Part shown: one piece after another, positions 36,121 through 45,287 of the stretch
Position numbering within the stretch: position 1 is the stretch's first letter
How the letters are laid out: each line of letters opens with the position of its first letter
Assembly (NCBI RefSeq): GCF_017696055.1
Contig: NZ_JAAORG010000001.1
Span: forward strand, 496,001 to 560,000
Direction of reading: 5' to 3'
Length of the DNA: 64,000 nt
From: Prochlorococcus marinus XMU1406
GTDB lineage: Bacteria > Cyanobacteriota > Cyanobacteriia > PCC-6307 > Cyanobiaceae
The notes under the pieces: model-generated
Told to the model about the DNA's origin: nothing
What the model saw: only the letters and a program-made list of their open reading frames with translations
Databases searched by the model: none
Program-made: the position numbers and the translations under genes

Positions 36121-36146
36121 GGATTAATAATATCAAATTATTAACC
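36121..36146 (-). promoter_or_regulatory. Stem-loop upstream of glgB
   Basis: GG, a bulged A, and TTAATAAT (36121-36131) pair with ATTATTAA and CC (36137-36146) around ATCAA. It ends 16 bases before the start of glgB (36104). On the coding strand the T-rich run comes before the hairpin, so it is not a usual terminator for the hydrolase gene upstream. Confidence 0.35.
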
Positions 36147-36156
36147 AAAAAAATAA

Positions 36157-37737
36157 TTATTTATTAAAAAAAGGGGTCATTTTCATAAATGTTTTAGTAA
36201 GGCTAAAACTTAGAGTGATAATTCTATGATTTGCTGAAGGCGCACCAACATTTCCCTCCCCAAATCCAGGATTAACTCCAATAGCGGGATAAGCTGCTGC
36301 AGAAATAGATAAGCGAAGCTTGCTATTTTTAATCAAACAAATATTTGTTGGTTGCATTGTTATTTGATAAGTGCATTCTTCATTTATTTTCGAGTTTTTA
36401 ACCCTTAAGAATCCAGTTGAAAATTGATTAACATTCTCATTACCTTCCTCAAGTAGAGATAAAGCAAGGCAGATATCGAAATTGGGCTGATCACTTTTTA
36501 CTATGATTTCTAATTTGGGGACTCCTGTTAAATGTTTATCTTCTTCAAAAGAATTGGTTTGAAAAACACCTACATCTAGGCGTTTATCAATAATACTTCT
36601 ATCTAACTTGCCTGGATTTGGACCTAAGTGGCCACCGTCAGATGGAGTAGGTCTCCATGGGTCATTAACAATTGTGAACCATCCTGATCCTTTTGAATTT
36701 ATGGTCAGACTTCCATCTTCAACCTCTACATTTGCTGTGCCATCGCTTTTGAGCCCAAAAATAAATTCGGGGTGAAATTTATTATCTAATTCCTCCCATT
36801 TATTTAATGAAATATTCCATATCTTTTTCTCCTCTTTTAAATTCTTAGAATTAAATTTCTCATCTGATTTTAAATGTTTGTCAAAAAATATTAATAAAGA
36901 TTCTTGTGATTCCTCCCACCAATTTAGATGTGTTGCATTCCCAATAATAATCTCTGGGCTTCCACCAGCTTCTTTAGACTTTTTATAAAGATCAAAGGCA
37001 CCTTTTAAATGTGGATCCCAAAGTCCTCCAATAATTAACATAGGTTGTTTAATCCATGTTGAAATTGGTTTAAATTCTTCAAATGGGGTAGCATTATTTA
37101 AATTTTTAAGCCATTCCAAAACAAAGCTATTAGGATCATATTTTTTTAAAATATCAATTCCTTCCCTTAAATAACTTTTATTTTCTAAGGCTAATCTTAT
37201 CTTTCCCCACACAAACAAATTATTTTCTCTTTTCATTTTTAGAGCAGCTATTTGAAGTCCCCATGCAATATTGTTATGCCACCAATAAGCTCCTCCATCT
37301 GAACACCAATGCTCCTTAATATTCATCCCAGTCATTGCTGGAGATAAACAATCGGGCGGCTTTGAATTTAATTCACCACTTAGTTGAGTAAATCCTTGAT
37401 ATGAAAAACCATATAAGCCAAGTTTCCCATCACATTCTTTTAGAGACCTTACCCATTCATGTGTTTCCGAAGTATCGCTAGCTTCTTGCGAAAAACCATT
37501 AAAAACACCTTCAGAAGAACCCATTCCTCTAACATCTTGAATTATTACCATATACCCCTTGGAGGCCCACCATTCAGGATGAGAATAGGTAATAGTTGAA
37601 GCTATTTCCCGGCCATAAGGTTGTCTCATTAATAAAGCAGGCCATGGGCCATTAGTATTAGGTAACCAAATCCTTGATATAAGTGTTACTCCATCTCTAA
37701 GTACTAGAGACTTGTCAAACCATCTTGTACCAGACAT
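36157..37737 (-). CDS. CocE/NonD family alpha/beta hydrolase
   Basis: This is a 526-residue serine hydrolase of the X-Pro dipeptidyl-peptidase/cocaine esterase class. It has the nucleophile Ser112 in GLYGFSYQGF, IQDVRGMGSSEG (about 66-77) as the oxyanion part, and a C-terminal galactose-binding-like beta domain from about 340. The LIIGGLWDPH segment supplies the acid of the triad, and NATHLNWW the histidine. The substrate is unknown: a peptide, ester or amide. It is transcribed toward glgB with about 50 bases between. Confidence 0.9.
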   Translation of the reverse strand: MSGTRWFDKSLVLRDGVTLISRIWLPNTNGPWPALLMRQPYGREIASTITYSHPEWWASKGYMVIIQDVRGMGSSEGVFNGFSQEASDTSETHEWVRSLKECDGKLGLYGFSYQGFTQLSGELNSKPPDCLSPAMTGMNIKEHWCSDGGAYWWHNNIAWGLQIAALKMKRENNLFVWGKIRLALENKSYLREGIDILKKYDPNSFVLEWLKNLNNATPFEEFKPISTWIKQPMLIIGGLWDPHLKGAFDLYKKSKEAGGSPEIIIGNATHLNWWEESQESLLIFFDKHLKSDEKFNSKNLKEEKKIWNISLNKWEELDNKFHPEFIFGLKSDGTANVEVEDGSLTINSKGSGWFTIVNDPWRPTPSDGGHLGPNPGKLDRSIIDKRLDVGVFQTNSFEEDKHLTGVPKLEIIVKSDQPNFDICLALSLLEEGNENVNQFSTGFLRVKNSKINEECTYQITMQPTNICLIKNSKLRLSISAAAYPAIGVNPGFGEGNVGAPSANHRIITLSFSLTKTFMKMTPFFNK

Positions 37738-37744
37738 TTAGACT

Positions 37745-38017
37745 TTAGATAATGTCTGGACAGTGCAGCCCAATAACGTAAATAGAAAAGATCTCTGCGT
37801 TAACGGGAGTTAATTTTTTTTGGTTTGATACATACTTTATAGCTTTATCTGAACTAGCTGAAATACCTTCTGAATTAAACTCTCTAAACTTATTACATAG
37901 ATTCCTTGCTTCTTTTGGATTCTTTTTTACACTTTCCAATAAGTTAGATTGACTAAAAACTGGGTATAAAAAGTTGGAAAACAAAAATAATAAGAATAAT
38001 AAAGGTTTCATCATCAC
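37745..38017 (-). CDS. Small secreted protein of unknown function
   Basis: The 90-residue product starts with a clear signal peptide (MMMKPLLFLLFLFSNFLYPVFS, about 1-22). The mature part of about 68 residues has two cysteines (NLCNKF and LHCPDII) that could form one disulfide. It is probably exported to the periplasm or thylakoid lumen. Three consecutive ATGs make the exact start uncertain. It lies 7 bases upstream of the CocE-type hydrolase on the same strand. I do not recognise a family. Confidence 0.7.
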   Translation of the reverse strand: MMMKPLLFLLFLFSNFLYPVFSQSNLLESVKKNPKEARNLCNKFREFNSEGISASSDKAIKYVSNQKKLTPVNAEIFSIYVIGLHCPDII

Positions 38018-38063
38018 AAACTTTTTCTAAATTCTACATTAAAAAAAATTTTTAACCAAGATT

Positions 38064-38471
38064 TCAAATAGATTTTTCTATTTGACTAGCTTTTTGAATC
38101 CATTCTTTTAAAATAATAAAAGTTGTATCTGTCTCATTTTTAACTCTAAGAGTTCTCTCTAATCTACCAATTTTGCGTTCTAATTCGTAAGGAGTAGATA
38201 GTGATAATGATTTAATAGATGATATACCGCAATGTAAAAGTAGATATGCTTGCGGTGGAGAAATTCCAATTTCTTTTTTAAAAATAGCTATAACTCTAAT
38301 TTTCTTTAGATTGTTCAATGTACATAGTGAAGACTTTCTTTGAATCTTATTTATATCTAGGTCCGAAAGATTACTTAATTTTTTAAAGTCATCTAGATTA
38401 TTCTGAATAAAAAAAGATTTCTCATGTCTAAAATTAGTTGGCAAAAAATCTAAAAAGGTTTTACTTTCCAT
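38064..38471 (-). CDS. DUF4332-like helix-hairpin-helix protein
   Basis: The 135-residue soluble protein contains a repeated helix-hairpin-helix-like pattern. One copy is NLDDFKKLSNLSDLDINKIQR and a second is FKKEIGISPPQAYLLLHCGISSIKSLSLSTPYELERKIGRLER (about 65-107). This resembles DUF4332, whose members are thought to bind nucleic acids or proteins. The family match is from memory. It sits between a small secreted protein and the Ycf51-like gene on the same strand. Confidence 0.7.
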   Translation of the reverse strand: MESKTFLDFLPTNFRHEKSFFIQNNLDDFKKLSNLSDLDINKIQRKSSLCTLNNLKKIRVIAIFKKEIGISPPQAYLLLHCGISSIKSLSLSTPYELERKIGRLERTLRVKNETDTTFIILKEWIQKASQIEKSI

Positions 38472-38482
38472 TGTTTAAAAGA

Positions 38483-38926
38483 CTAATTCATTTTGACATT
38501 TTTCTGAACTTCTCCTATAACCACTGGTTTACTTACACCATCAGAAATTTTTTCAAGTTTTCTTATCTTTATTTTTACATTCGCCCCGGATCTGCTACCT
38601 TTCTTCAAGTTTTCTGAAAATTGTTTTAAAGTTGGTTCAATAGATTCTTCTGGAAAGTCATTATCTGCTTTAGCAATAATCAAATCGAACCCATTGTCAT
38701 AAACAATTGGAACATATTTTGCACCTTCTATTACAACCTGTTCGGTGTAACTTTGTATAAATGCCCAACTACTCAAAGAAAGCAATAATGAAAAAATAGT
38801 TGCTCCAATTATTCGAAATTTAAAACCAAAATTAAATATAAAAGCTACGATGGTGCACATGAAAAGAAATATCCCAAATAATCCAAAAATTTTAGGTGTG
38901 TTCTCTAATAGTTCAAAAAAAGACAT
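38483..38926 (-). CDS. Ycf51-like (DUF2518) membrane protein
   Basis: The 147-residue protein has two membrane helices (about 10-29 and 33-53). A soluble C-terminal domain follows, with QVVIEGAKYVPIVYDNGFDLIIAKADNDF. The layout fits the Ycf51/DUF2518 family found in cyanobacteria and some plastids, of unknown role. It is divergent from tamB across 52 bases, with a bulged inverted repeat between. Confidence 0.8.
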   Translation of the reverse strand: MSFFELLENTPKIFGLFGIFLFMCTIVAFIFNFGFKFRIIGATIFSLLLSLSSWAFIQSYTEQVVIEGAKYVPIVYDNGFDLIIAKADNDFPEESIEPTLKQFSENLKKGSRSGANVKIKIRKLEKISDGVSKPVVIGEVQKNVKMN

Positions 38927-38990
38927 TTAGTGGCTTTGAGTTGATTAATTTCTTATATTTTGTAAGCCTACTCTATTTTTGGGCTCTAAC

Positions 38991-41900
38991 TTGAAAAAAA
39001 TTAGATCTCTAAATTTAAATACTAAGATTTTTATAGTAGGGATGCTTTTCCCCTTAGGTTTATTAGGCACTTTTTTATTAAATAATTTTTTAAAAGAAAC
39101 TTATAGTTCTAGGAAATTAGAATTAGAAGAAAGTATTGAGAATCTTTTAGATAAAAATGTTGATTTGGGTGATTATGTCGGAATTAGATTTCTAGGTTTT
39201 TCTTTAGGTAATTCAAAAATTAATGATAAAAAAGATATAGATTCTGAAATTAAAGCTAAAAATGTATATGTGGGCATTATGCCTTTGAGATCTTTTTTAA
39301 AACAAAAATGGATAGTTAAAATAAGTCCAGAGCAAGCTGCAATTCATATTGATAGAGATTTTTTTAAAAGGGATAATCCTTATGAAAAAGATAGAAGTAC
39401 AAAAAAATCAAAATTAAAATATGAATTGAACTTTAACTTAAATAAATATTCAATCCTTAAATTTAAAAAAGCAGGATTAAAAACAAAAGTAAAAGGTAAT
39501 TTTATCTACAAGTCAAGTAATAGACAAATCATTGCAAATGTAAAATCAAATTTTGATGAAAAAGGTTTTTTAAAATTTAAATTTAATACAAAATTAAATC
39601 AAGACTTTCTAAAACTGGATTTGTTTTCTAGAGGTTTAGATCTTGAGAATTCTGAATATATTATTGGGAATAGAAAAATTAGTTTTAAAAAAGGAAATTT
39701 TAAATCTAACTTTAAATTTAATAAATTACCAAATGAAACATTTTGCAAAGGAAGATTTTCTTTTACTAATTTAAAAATAAAATCGGAGGCTTTCTCAGAA
39801 AATATAAATTCAGATTCAACTAGTTTTTTTTGTAAAGATAATAATTTAATTGGTAATTCAGAAAAATTAAATTATGGAACTTTGACTTCGAATTTTAAAC
39901 TAAATGTGCCATTTGATAGAAGTTCCAATAATATTGATTTTAAAGGAAGTATTGGATACATTAATAGCCTCAATCCAGACATCCAATTATCGGGTAATAT
40001 GCCCTATTGGTTTGATAGAAGAGGTATTAATTTTGGTGATATAGATACTAGTTTTAAAATAAATAGAACTCAATTATCTAATTTAAATATTTTCCGAAAA
40101 AATGATATAAGGGGTTTCGTTACTGCTAAAGGAGAGTTAAAAGGAAAAATTACTGATCCTGATATTTCGATAAACTTTAATCTTGATTATCCTCACTTTA
40201 AAGGTATCCGTATTAGAGAAATATGGGAGGGAAATATTAAAAATGAAAATAATGAATTTCTGCTAAATATGAAAAATATATATACTCCAATCCCTTCATT
40301 TCTTTCAATCAAGTTTGATTCTGATCTTAAACTAGATAATGCAAATTTTATAAGAGTTTTTAACTCAAATAAAGGAACTATAGGAATAGTCAAACAGGAT
40401 GATAGTTATAATTGGCGGGCTGATAATTTTCCTCTTGATGAACTTGAATTATCTATAAACAAAAATCAATTCGATAGAATTGATGGAGTTATTAATGGTG
40501 AGGGATCGATTTCATCAGACCAGTCATACCTTGATGGGCGAATTGCTTGGAGTTTAGGTAAATATGGGAATATTAATCTAGCTAATTCATTATTTGATTT
40601 CAGCGTCAAAAATAATTCTTTTTATATAAACTCTTCATTGTATCCAATTGATGGAGGAATAATTGAAGTCGAATATGATTCAAGTAAAAATAATTTAATT
40701 AATTCAGAATTCAAGGATATAAGTACTAGTTGGACTATCCTTACTGCTGTTGATATTTTTAATTTTGATAATAAAAAAGTGATCCCTGTAAGTAAATCGA
40801 ATATTTTGGATGATTTGGAAATAAATAAAGATAATAAATCATTTAAAGAGAGGATCGATTTTATAAATAACTTTATTGAAAATAGTAATTTGCTAGAGGA
40901 TAAATTTAATTTGCAAAAATATTTAAATAAATTTAGAAGTAGATACAATGGGAAAATTACTATTCAGGGCGATAGCCCAGCCAATTACAAATTGAATGCA
41001 AAATTAAATGCCTTTCTTGATGTATCTAGAGATTACTATAAAAATAATAAAGAGGAATTTTCTATTGATTTGGAAGGAGGATTATTAACAGGGAAAGGTT
41101 CTTTAAGAATTAAAAAATTACCATTAAGTGCAGCAAATATCTTTTTAAATAAACAAAGAGATTTTCTTGGAGGGTTGGATATGAATTTATTTTATGATCT
41201 TGATACAAAATCTTTCTCTAGCGAAATTTTTTCCAATAATTCATTTATTAAAAACAATATAATAATATTTGATAAAGGACTAGTTGAGTTTAATAATTCT
41301 ATTTTTGATATTGATTTTTCCCTTATAATAAATGATTCTGAAATCCCAATTAATATTGAAGGCTCAATACCTATAAATAAATCTGATAACTTAGATCTAA
41401 GATTGATTGGTAATGGAAAATTTATTGAGTTAATAGATATTTTTGCTGATGAGTATTTTACCTTTAAAGAAGGTGATGTGAATCTTAGAGTAATTCTAAA
41501 AGGAACCTTAAATAAACCTCTATTAAATGGATTTGTCGTAGTTAAAGATTCTGAAATTAATTTTTTAAATAATATAATAAAAGATATTAATAGCACAATA
41601 ATTTTTGATTTTGATTCTTTAGAGGTCAATAATCTACAAGCAAAGACTGAAGATTCTGGAAAAATTTTCATAAAAGGATCTTTGCCTTTTTATAGTAAGA
41701 ATGATTCTGAGAAGTCAGAAATTAATTTGATAACGAATAGTTTTACTTTAAAGAAAGATAATTTTAATTTTTTAATAGATTCAGATGTCGATTTAAGTGG
41801 GTCTTTTGAAAGGCCTGTTCTAGGAGGTTCTTTATCCTTTAATAATGGATTTATAAACTTTAATAGTACTAATCAAAATAATAAAAAAGAAAATAATACT

Positions 41901-42938
41901 ATAAAAAAAGAGGATAAAAAAGATTGGCCAGAACTATATTGGAATAATAATCAAAATATTGAAATAATTTCAAATGAAACAATTTTGAATTCAGTTCTTT
42001 TAGGAGAAACTTTGCCTAATTATTTGGATAATTTGAGTTTTAATAATCTTAAATTAAAACTTGGTCCGGACTTTAAACTTCAATATTCAGAATTAGTTCA
42101 AGCTTATTTAGATACCAAATTAGACCTTAATATAAACGGAAAGGTAGGCAAAGATCTAAACGCTAGAGGTCTAATTTATCTTAAAAAAGGTAGAGCCAAT
42201 CTATATACTACTCCATTTAAACTTGATAAAAATAAAGACAATTATATTTTATTTGCATCAAGAAGTGGGGTTGTTCCATTTATTAATTTTTCTCTGGTTA
42301 GTAAAGTTCCAGATTCTATAATTCCTATAAGTGAAAATAATCAGGATTCAAACATCTCAGGAGATCTTAATGTAAATGCCACTTCTAGTGGTTTGGGATC
42401 ATTTGGAATTGGCAATTCGAGGCTTATCAAAATTGAAGCATCTTATGAAGGATTTTTAGATCAATTATCTTTTGCTGATGAAAATAGAAGAATTCAATTA
42501 AGGAGCACGCCAAGTTATAACAGATCACAAATAATTGGTTTGATTGGAGGTAACTCTGCAAATTTAATAAATAGAGCATTTATTTCTCAACTTAATAATG
42601 CTGATGCATTTAGTGAAAGATTTCAGTTATCTTTATATCCAGCGTTAATAGAAAAAAATGACTCATTAAATAATATTTTTTCCAATGAAAATTTAGATAT
42701 AGAAAATGATGGTCAATCCTCTTCTAATGAGGAATTTTCTTCTCAAGCTTGGGTAGCCGAAATAGGTCTTGATATTACTGATACCATAAATTTTGCCTTT
42801 CAGACCGTTCCAGGTAGAGATGATATTTCACCTTTAGGAATTTTGACTTTTCAGGCAAATCCAAACTTAGAATTATTAGGTTCTTATGATTCCAATGGTG
42901 ATTGGAAAAGTCAAGTTCAATTATTTTTTAGATATTAA
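38991..42938 (+). CDS. tamB: TamB-like (DUF490) envelope protein
   Basis: TamB-family proteins bridge the inner and outer membrane and help with outer-membrane assembly or lipid transport. The product of about 1315 residues has one N-terminal membrane anchor (about 11-31). It then consists of beta-rich repeated strands of the bridge type, and ends in the conserved C-terminal DUF490 region (about 1040-1315), closing with VQLFFRY. I chose the TTG at 38991 (MKKIRSLNLN); another TTG at 38979 is possible. No TamA/Omp85 gene is adjacent. This is the largest gene in the window and is very rich in Asn, Lys and Ile. Confidence 0.88.
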   Translation: MKKIRSLNLNTKIFIVGMLFPLGLLGTFLLNNFLKETYSSRKLELEESIENLLDKNVDLGDYVGIRFLGFSLGNSKINDKKDIDSEIKAKNVYVGIMPLRSFLKQKWIVKISPEQAAIHIDRDFFKRDNPYEKDRSTKKSKLKYELNFNLNKYSILKFKKAGLKTKVKGNFIYKSSNRQIIANVKSNFDEKGFLKFKFNTKLNQDFLKLDLFSRGLDLENSEYIIGNRKISFKKGNFKSNFKFNKLPNETFCKGRFSFTNLKIKSEAFSENINSDSTSFFCKDNNLIGNSEKLNYGTLTSNFKLNVPFDRSSNNIDFKGSIGYINSLNPDIQLSGNMPYWFDRRGINFGDIDTSFKINRTQLSNLNIFRKNDIRGFVTAKGELKGKITDPDISINFNLDYPHFKGIRIREIWEGNIKNENNEFLLNMKNIYTPIPSFLSIKFDSDLKLDNANFIRVFNSNKGTIGIVKQDDSYNWRADNFPLDELELSINKNQFDRIDGVINGEGSISSDQSYLDGRIAWSLGKYGNINLANSLFDFSVKNNSFYINSSLYPIDGGIIEVEYDSSKNNLINSEFKDISTSWTILTAVDIFNFDNKKVIPVSKSNILDDLEINKDNKSFKERIDFINNFIENSNLLEDKFNLQKYLNKFRSRYNGKITIQGDSPANYKLNAKLNAFLDVSRDYYKNNKEEFSIDLEGGLLTGKGSLRIKKLPLSAANIFLNKQRDFLGGLDMNLFYDLDTKSFSSEIFSNNSFIKNNIIIFDKGLVEFNNSIFDIDFSLIINDSEIPINIEGSIPINKSDNLDLRLIGNGKFIELIDIFADEYFTFKEGDVNLRVILKGTLNKPLLNGFVVVKDSEINFLNNIIKDINSTIIFDFDSLEVNNLQAKTEDSGKIFIKGSLPFYSKNDSEKSEINLITNSFTLKKDNFNFLIDSDVDLSGSFERPVLGGSLSFNNGFINFNSTNQNNKKENNTIKKEDKKDWPELYWNNNQNIEIISNETILNSVLLGETLPNYLDNLSFNNLKLKLGPDFKLQYSELVQAYLDTKLDLNINGKVGKDLNARGLIYLKKGRANLYTTPFKLDKNKDNYILFASRSGVVPFINFSLVSKVPDSIIPISENNQDSNISGDLNVNATSSGLGSFGIGNSRLIKIEASYEGFLDQLSFADENRRIQLRSTPSYNRSQIIGLIGGNSANLINRAFISQLNNADAFSERFQLSLYPALIEKNDSLNNIFSNENLDIENDGQSSSNEEFSSQAWVAEIGLDITDTINFAFQTVPGRDDISPLGILTFQANPNLELLGSYDSNGDWKSQVQLFFRY

Positions 42939-42966
42939 TTCAGAAAGAAATTTACTTTAAAGAATC

Positions 42967-42993
42967 GTTAATTTGAATTATTATTAAATTAAC
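42967..42993 (+). promoter_or_regulatory. Perfect 8-bp stem-loop upstream of proA
   Basis: GTTAATTT (42967-42974) pairs with AAATTAAC (42986-42993) around an 11-base AT-rich loop. It ends 11 bases before the proA ATG. No T-run follows, so a terminator for tamB is less likely than a leader element. Confidence 0.35.
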
Positions 42994-43004
42994 TAAAAAA
43001 TATT

Positions 43005-44315
43005 ATGGCTAATATCTTTGAAGTTCCTCAACCAGGTAATGATCTTCTAGAAAAAGCTGATAAAGTTCGTTTGGCATCAATAAAGATAAGTCAGACTGAA
43101 AATCAAAATCGAATCAAAGCCTTAAATATTATGGCTGATTATCTAGAAAAAAATTCTAAAGAAATATTAGAGGCTAATAATGCGGATTATTCGAGTGCAG
43201 AAAAAAAAGGTATTTCTAGGGCTTTACTTTCTAGATTAAAGTTATCAAAAGCAAAATTAAATATAGGAATTGAAGGAGTAAGAAAAGTTGGAGACTTGGC
43301 CGATCCTGTAAATCAAGTTCAAATAAAAAGAGAGCTTTCAAAGGGATTGATCTTAGAAAGAAAAACTGTGCCAATTGGAGTCTTAGGGGTTATTTTTGAA
43401 TCAAGGCCAGATGCCGTGATGCAGATTAGTTCATTAGCGATAAGATCAGGTAATGGCGTAATGCTAAAAGGTGGTAGTGAAGCAAATTTAACAAATACTT
43501 CAATAGTGAAAGCATTGCAAGAAGGTTTAAATGAATCAGGTTTTGATAAAAATGCAATATGTTTACTAACAAGCAGAAAAGATAGCATGGCAATGTTAAA
43601 TCTTGAGAAATATATCAATTTAATAATTCCAAGAGGAAGTAATGAATTAGTTAAATTTATTCAGGAGAATACAAGAATTCCTGTGCTAGGCCATGCTGAT
43701 GGAATTTGTCATTTATTTATAGATATTGAGGCAAATATAGAGATGGCTTTATCAGTCGCATTGGACAGCAAAATTCAATATCCCGCAGCATGTAATGCTA
43801 TTGAAACTTTATTAGTCCATAAAGATATCGCACCAGATTTTTTAGAAAGGGCCATCCCTTTGTTTAATTCTAATGATGTTAAATTAATTGGAGATGAGAG
43901 ATCAGTTGAATTAGGATTAAAGTATGAGGCTAGTCTAGAAGATTGGAAAACTGAATATTTGGATTTAATTTTATCGATAAAAATTGTTGATGATCTTGAG
44001 GATGCAATCGCACATATTCAAAAATATAGTTCAAAACATACAGATGGCATAATTACTGAAAATTCAAATACTGCCAATAAATTTATGAATGTAGTTGATA
44101 GTGCAGGTGTTTTTCATAATTGCTCTACTAGGTTTGCAGATGGGTTTAGATATGGATTCGGAGCTGAAGTTGGTATATCTACTCAAACTCTTCCACCAAG
44201 GGGACCTGTAGGTCTAGAAGGTTTGGTAACTTATAAATATTTTCTTAAAGGCGATGGGAATATAGTTGATGATTTTTCATCAGGAAAGGCTATCTATACA
44301 CATAAAGATCTTTAA
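43005..44315 (+). CDS. proA: Gamma-glutamyl phosphate reductase
   Basis: ProA reduces gamma-glutamyl phosphate to glutamate semialdehyde in proline synthesis. The 436-residue enzyme carries the family signature PVLGHADGICHLFID (about 226-240). The catalytic Cys is in KIQYPAACNAIETLLVHK (about 256-273), and the C-terminal RFADGFRYGFGAEVGISTQ is present. It lies downstream of tamB with a hairpin in between and heads a short run with folB and a lipase-like gene. proB is not here. Confidence 0.97.
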   Translation: MANIFEVPQPGNDLLEKADKVRLASIKISQTENQNRIKALNIMADYLEKNSKEILEANNADYSSAEKKGISRALLSRLKLSKAKLNIGIEGVRKVGDLADPVNQVQIKRELSKGLILERKTVPIGVLGVIFESRPDAVMQISSLAIRSGNGVMLKGGSEANLTNTSIVKALQEGLNESGFDKNAICLLTSRKDSMAMLNLEKYINLIIPRGSNELVKFIQENTRIPVLGHADGICHLFIDIEANIEMALSVALDSKIQYPAACNAIETLLVHKDIAPDFLERAIPLFNSNDVKLIGDERSVELGLKYEASLEDWKTEYLDLILSIKIVDDLEDAIAHIQKYSSKHTDGIITENSNTANKFMNVVDSAGVFHNCSTRFADGFRYGFGAEVGISTQTLPPRGPVGLEGLVTYKYFLKGDGNIVDDFSSGKAIYTHKDL

Positions 44316-44326
44316 AACTTTTAAAG

Positions 44327-44689
44327 ATGGAAACTTTTTTAAAAATTGAGAATATTAAACTTTGGGCTAGGGTTGGCGTTCTTGATGAAGAAAGGGAATT
44401 AGGACAACTATTTATTTTAGATATATTTTTGTGGACTGATTTTGAAAATTGTACATTAAATGATGATATTAAAAAAACAGTTGACTATTCAAAGTTAGTT
44501 CAAATTTTAAAAGTTCAATCAAAGAAAATATATTGCTTCACAATCGAAAAATATTCAAACGCTATTTTAGAAATCATAGATCAGGAATTTAAGCTTTCTA
44601 AAATTAAAATTATTTTGACAAAATGTAATCCTCCAATCACAGGTTTCGACGGAAAGGTTTCAATAGTAAGAATTCTTGAAAATAATTAA
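44327..44689 (+). CDS. folB: Dihydroneopterin aldolase
   Basis: FolB cleaves dihydroneopterin in folate synthesis. The 120-residue protein has the N-terminal IKLWARVGVLDEERELGQLFILDI, with the conserved Glu, and VDYSKLVQILKV. The catalytic Lys is in KIILTKCNPPITGFDGKVSI (about 93-112). It starts 11 bases after proA, and its last 14 bases overlap the start of the lipase-like gene. Confidence 0.93.
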   Translation: METFLKIENIKLWARVGVLDEERELGQLFILDIFLWTDFENCTLNDDIKKTVDYSKLVQILKVQSKKIYCFTIEKYSNAILEIIDQEFKLSKIKIILTKCNPPITGFDGKVSIVRILENN

Positions 44690-45287
44690 AGTATTGGCAA
44701 AAAGAAATCCCATTATATTGATTCATGGTCTTTGGAATACTTCAAGTATTTTTTCTTCTATTACCTCAAAACTTGATGATATTGGTATTGAATATTTTGC
44801 CCCAACTCTTAAGCATTCATATGGAATGACTTCAATTCTGGATTTGACTTATAAATTAAACGGATTAATTTTAGAGAAATATGGTTTAGAAAAAGAAATA
44901 GATATTTTGGGATTTTCTATGGGAGGAATAATTGGCAGGTACTGGCTTCAAAAATTTAGTGGATATAAAAGAACAAGAAGATTAATATCTATAGGTTCGC
45001 CTCATAAAGGAACTTTTATGGCTCAATTAATACCTAAATACCCTTTTAGAGGAATATCAGAAATGAAAATAAATAGTAAGTTTTTAAGAGGACTCGCAAA
45101 TAATGATTATTTTCTTGATGACATCGAGTGTATAAATTTCTTTACTTATTGGGATCTAATGGTTTTCCCTGGCTGGTGGACAAATTTAAATTTTGGAAAA
45201 AAAATATCAGTAAAAGTATATAAACATAGAAATCTTGTAAGAAATAAATCTGTGGTTGACAAAATAATCGATGAAATTATTATGTAG
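44676..45287 (+). CDS. Alpha/beta hydrolase, lipase-like
   Basis: The 203-residue protein has the oxyanion segment NPIILIHGLWNTSS (residues 11-24) and the nucleophile elbow GFSMGG with Ser81. A GSPHKGT segment follows, as in triacylglycerol lipase and EstA-type enzymes. The substrate is unknown. The start is TTG at 44676, overlapping folB by 14 bases; TTG at 44694 is an alternative. Its end overlaps prlC on the other strand by 8 bases. Confidence 0.82.
   Translation: MKIIKVLAKRNPIILIHGLWNTSSIFSSITSKLDDIGIEYFAPTLKHSYGMTSILDLTYKLNGLILEKYGLEKEIDILGFSMGGIIGRYWLQKFSGYKRTRRLISIGSPHKGTFMAQLIPKYPFRGISEMKINSKFLRGLANNDYFLDDIECINFFTYWDLMVFPGWWTNLNFGKKISVKVYKHRNLVRNKSVVDKIIDEIIM

Noticed and set aside
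40193-41671. Several hydrophobic minus-strand frames inside tamB
   Set aside because: They arise from the complement of Asn/Lys/Ile-rich codons and have no start context or domain.
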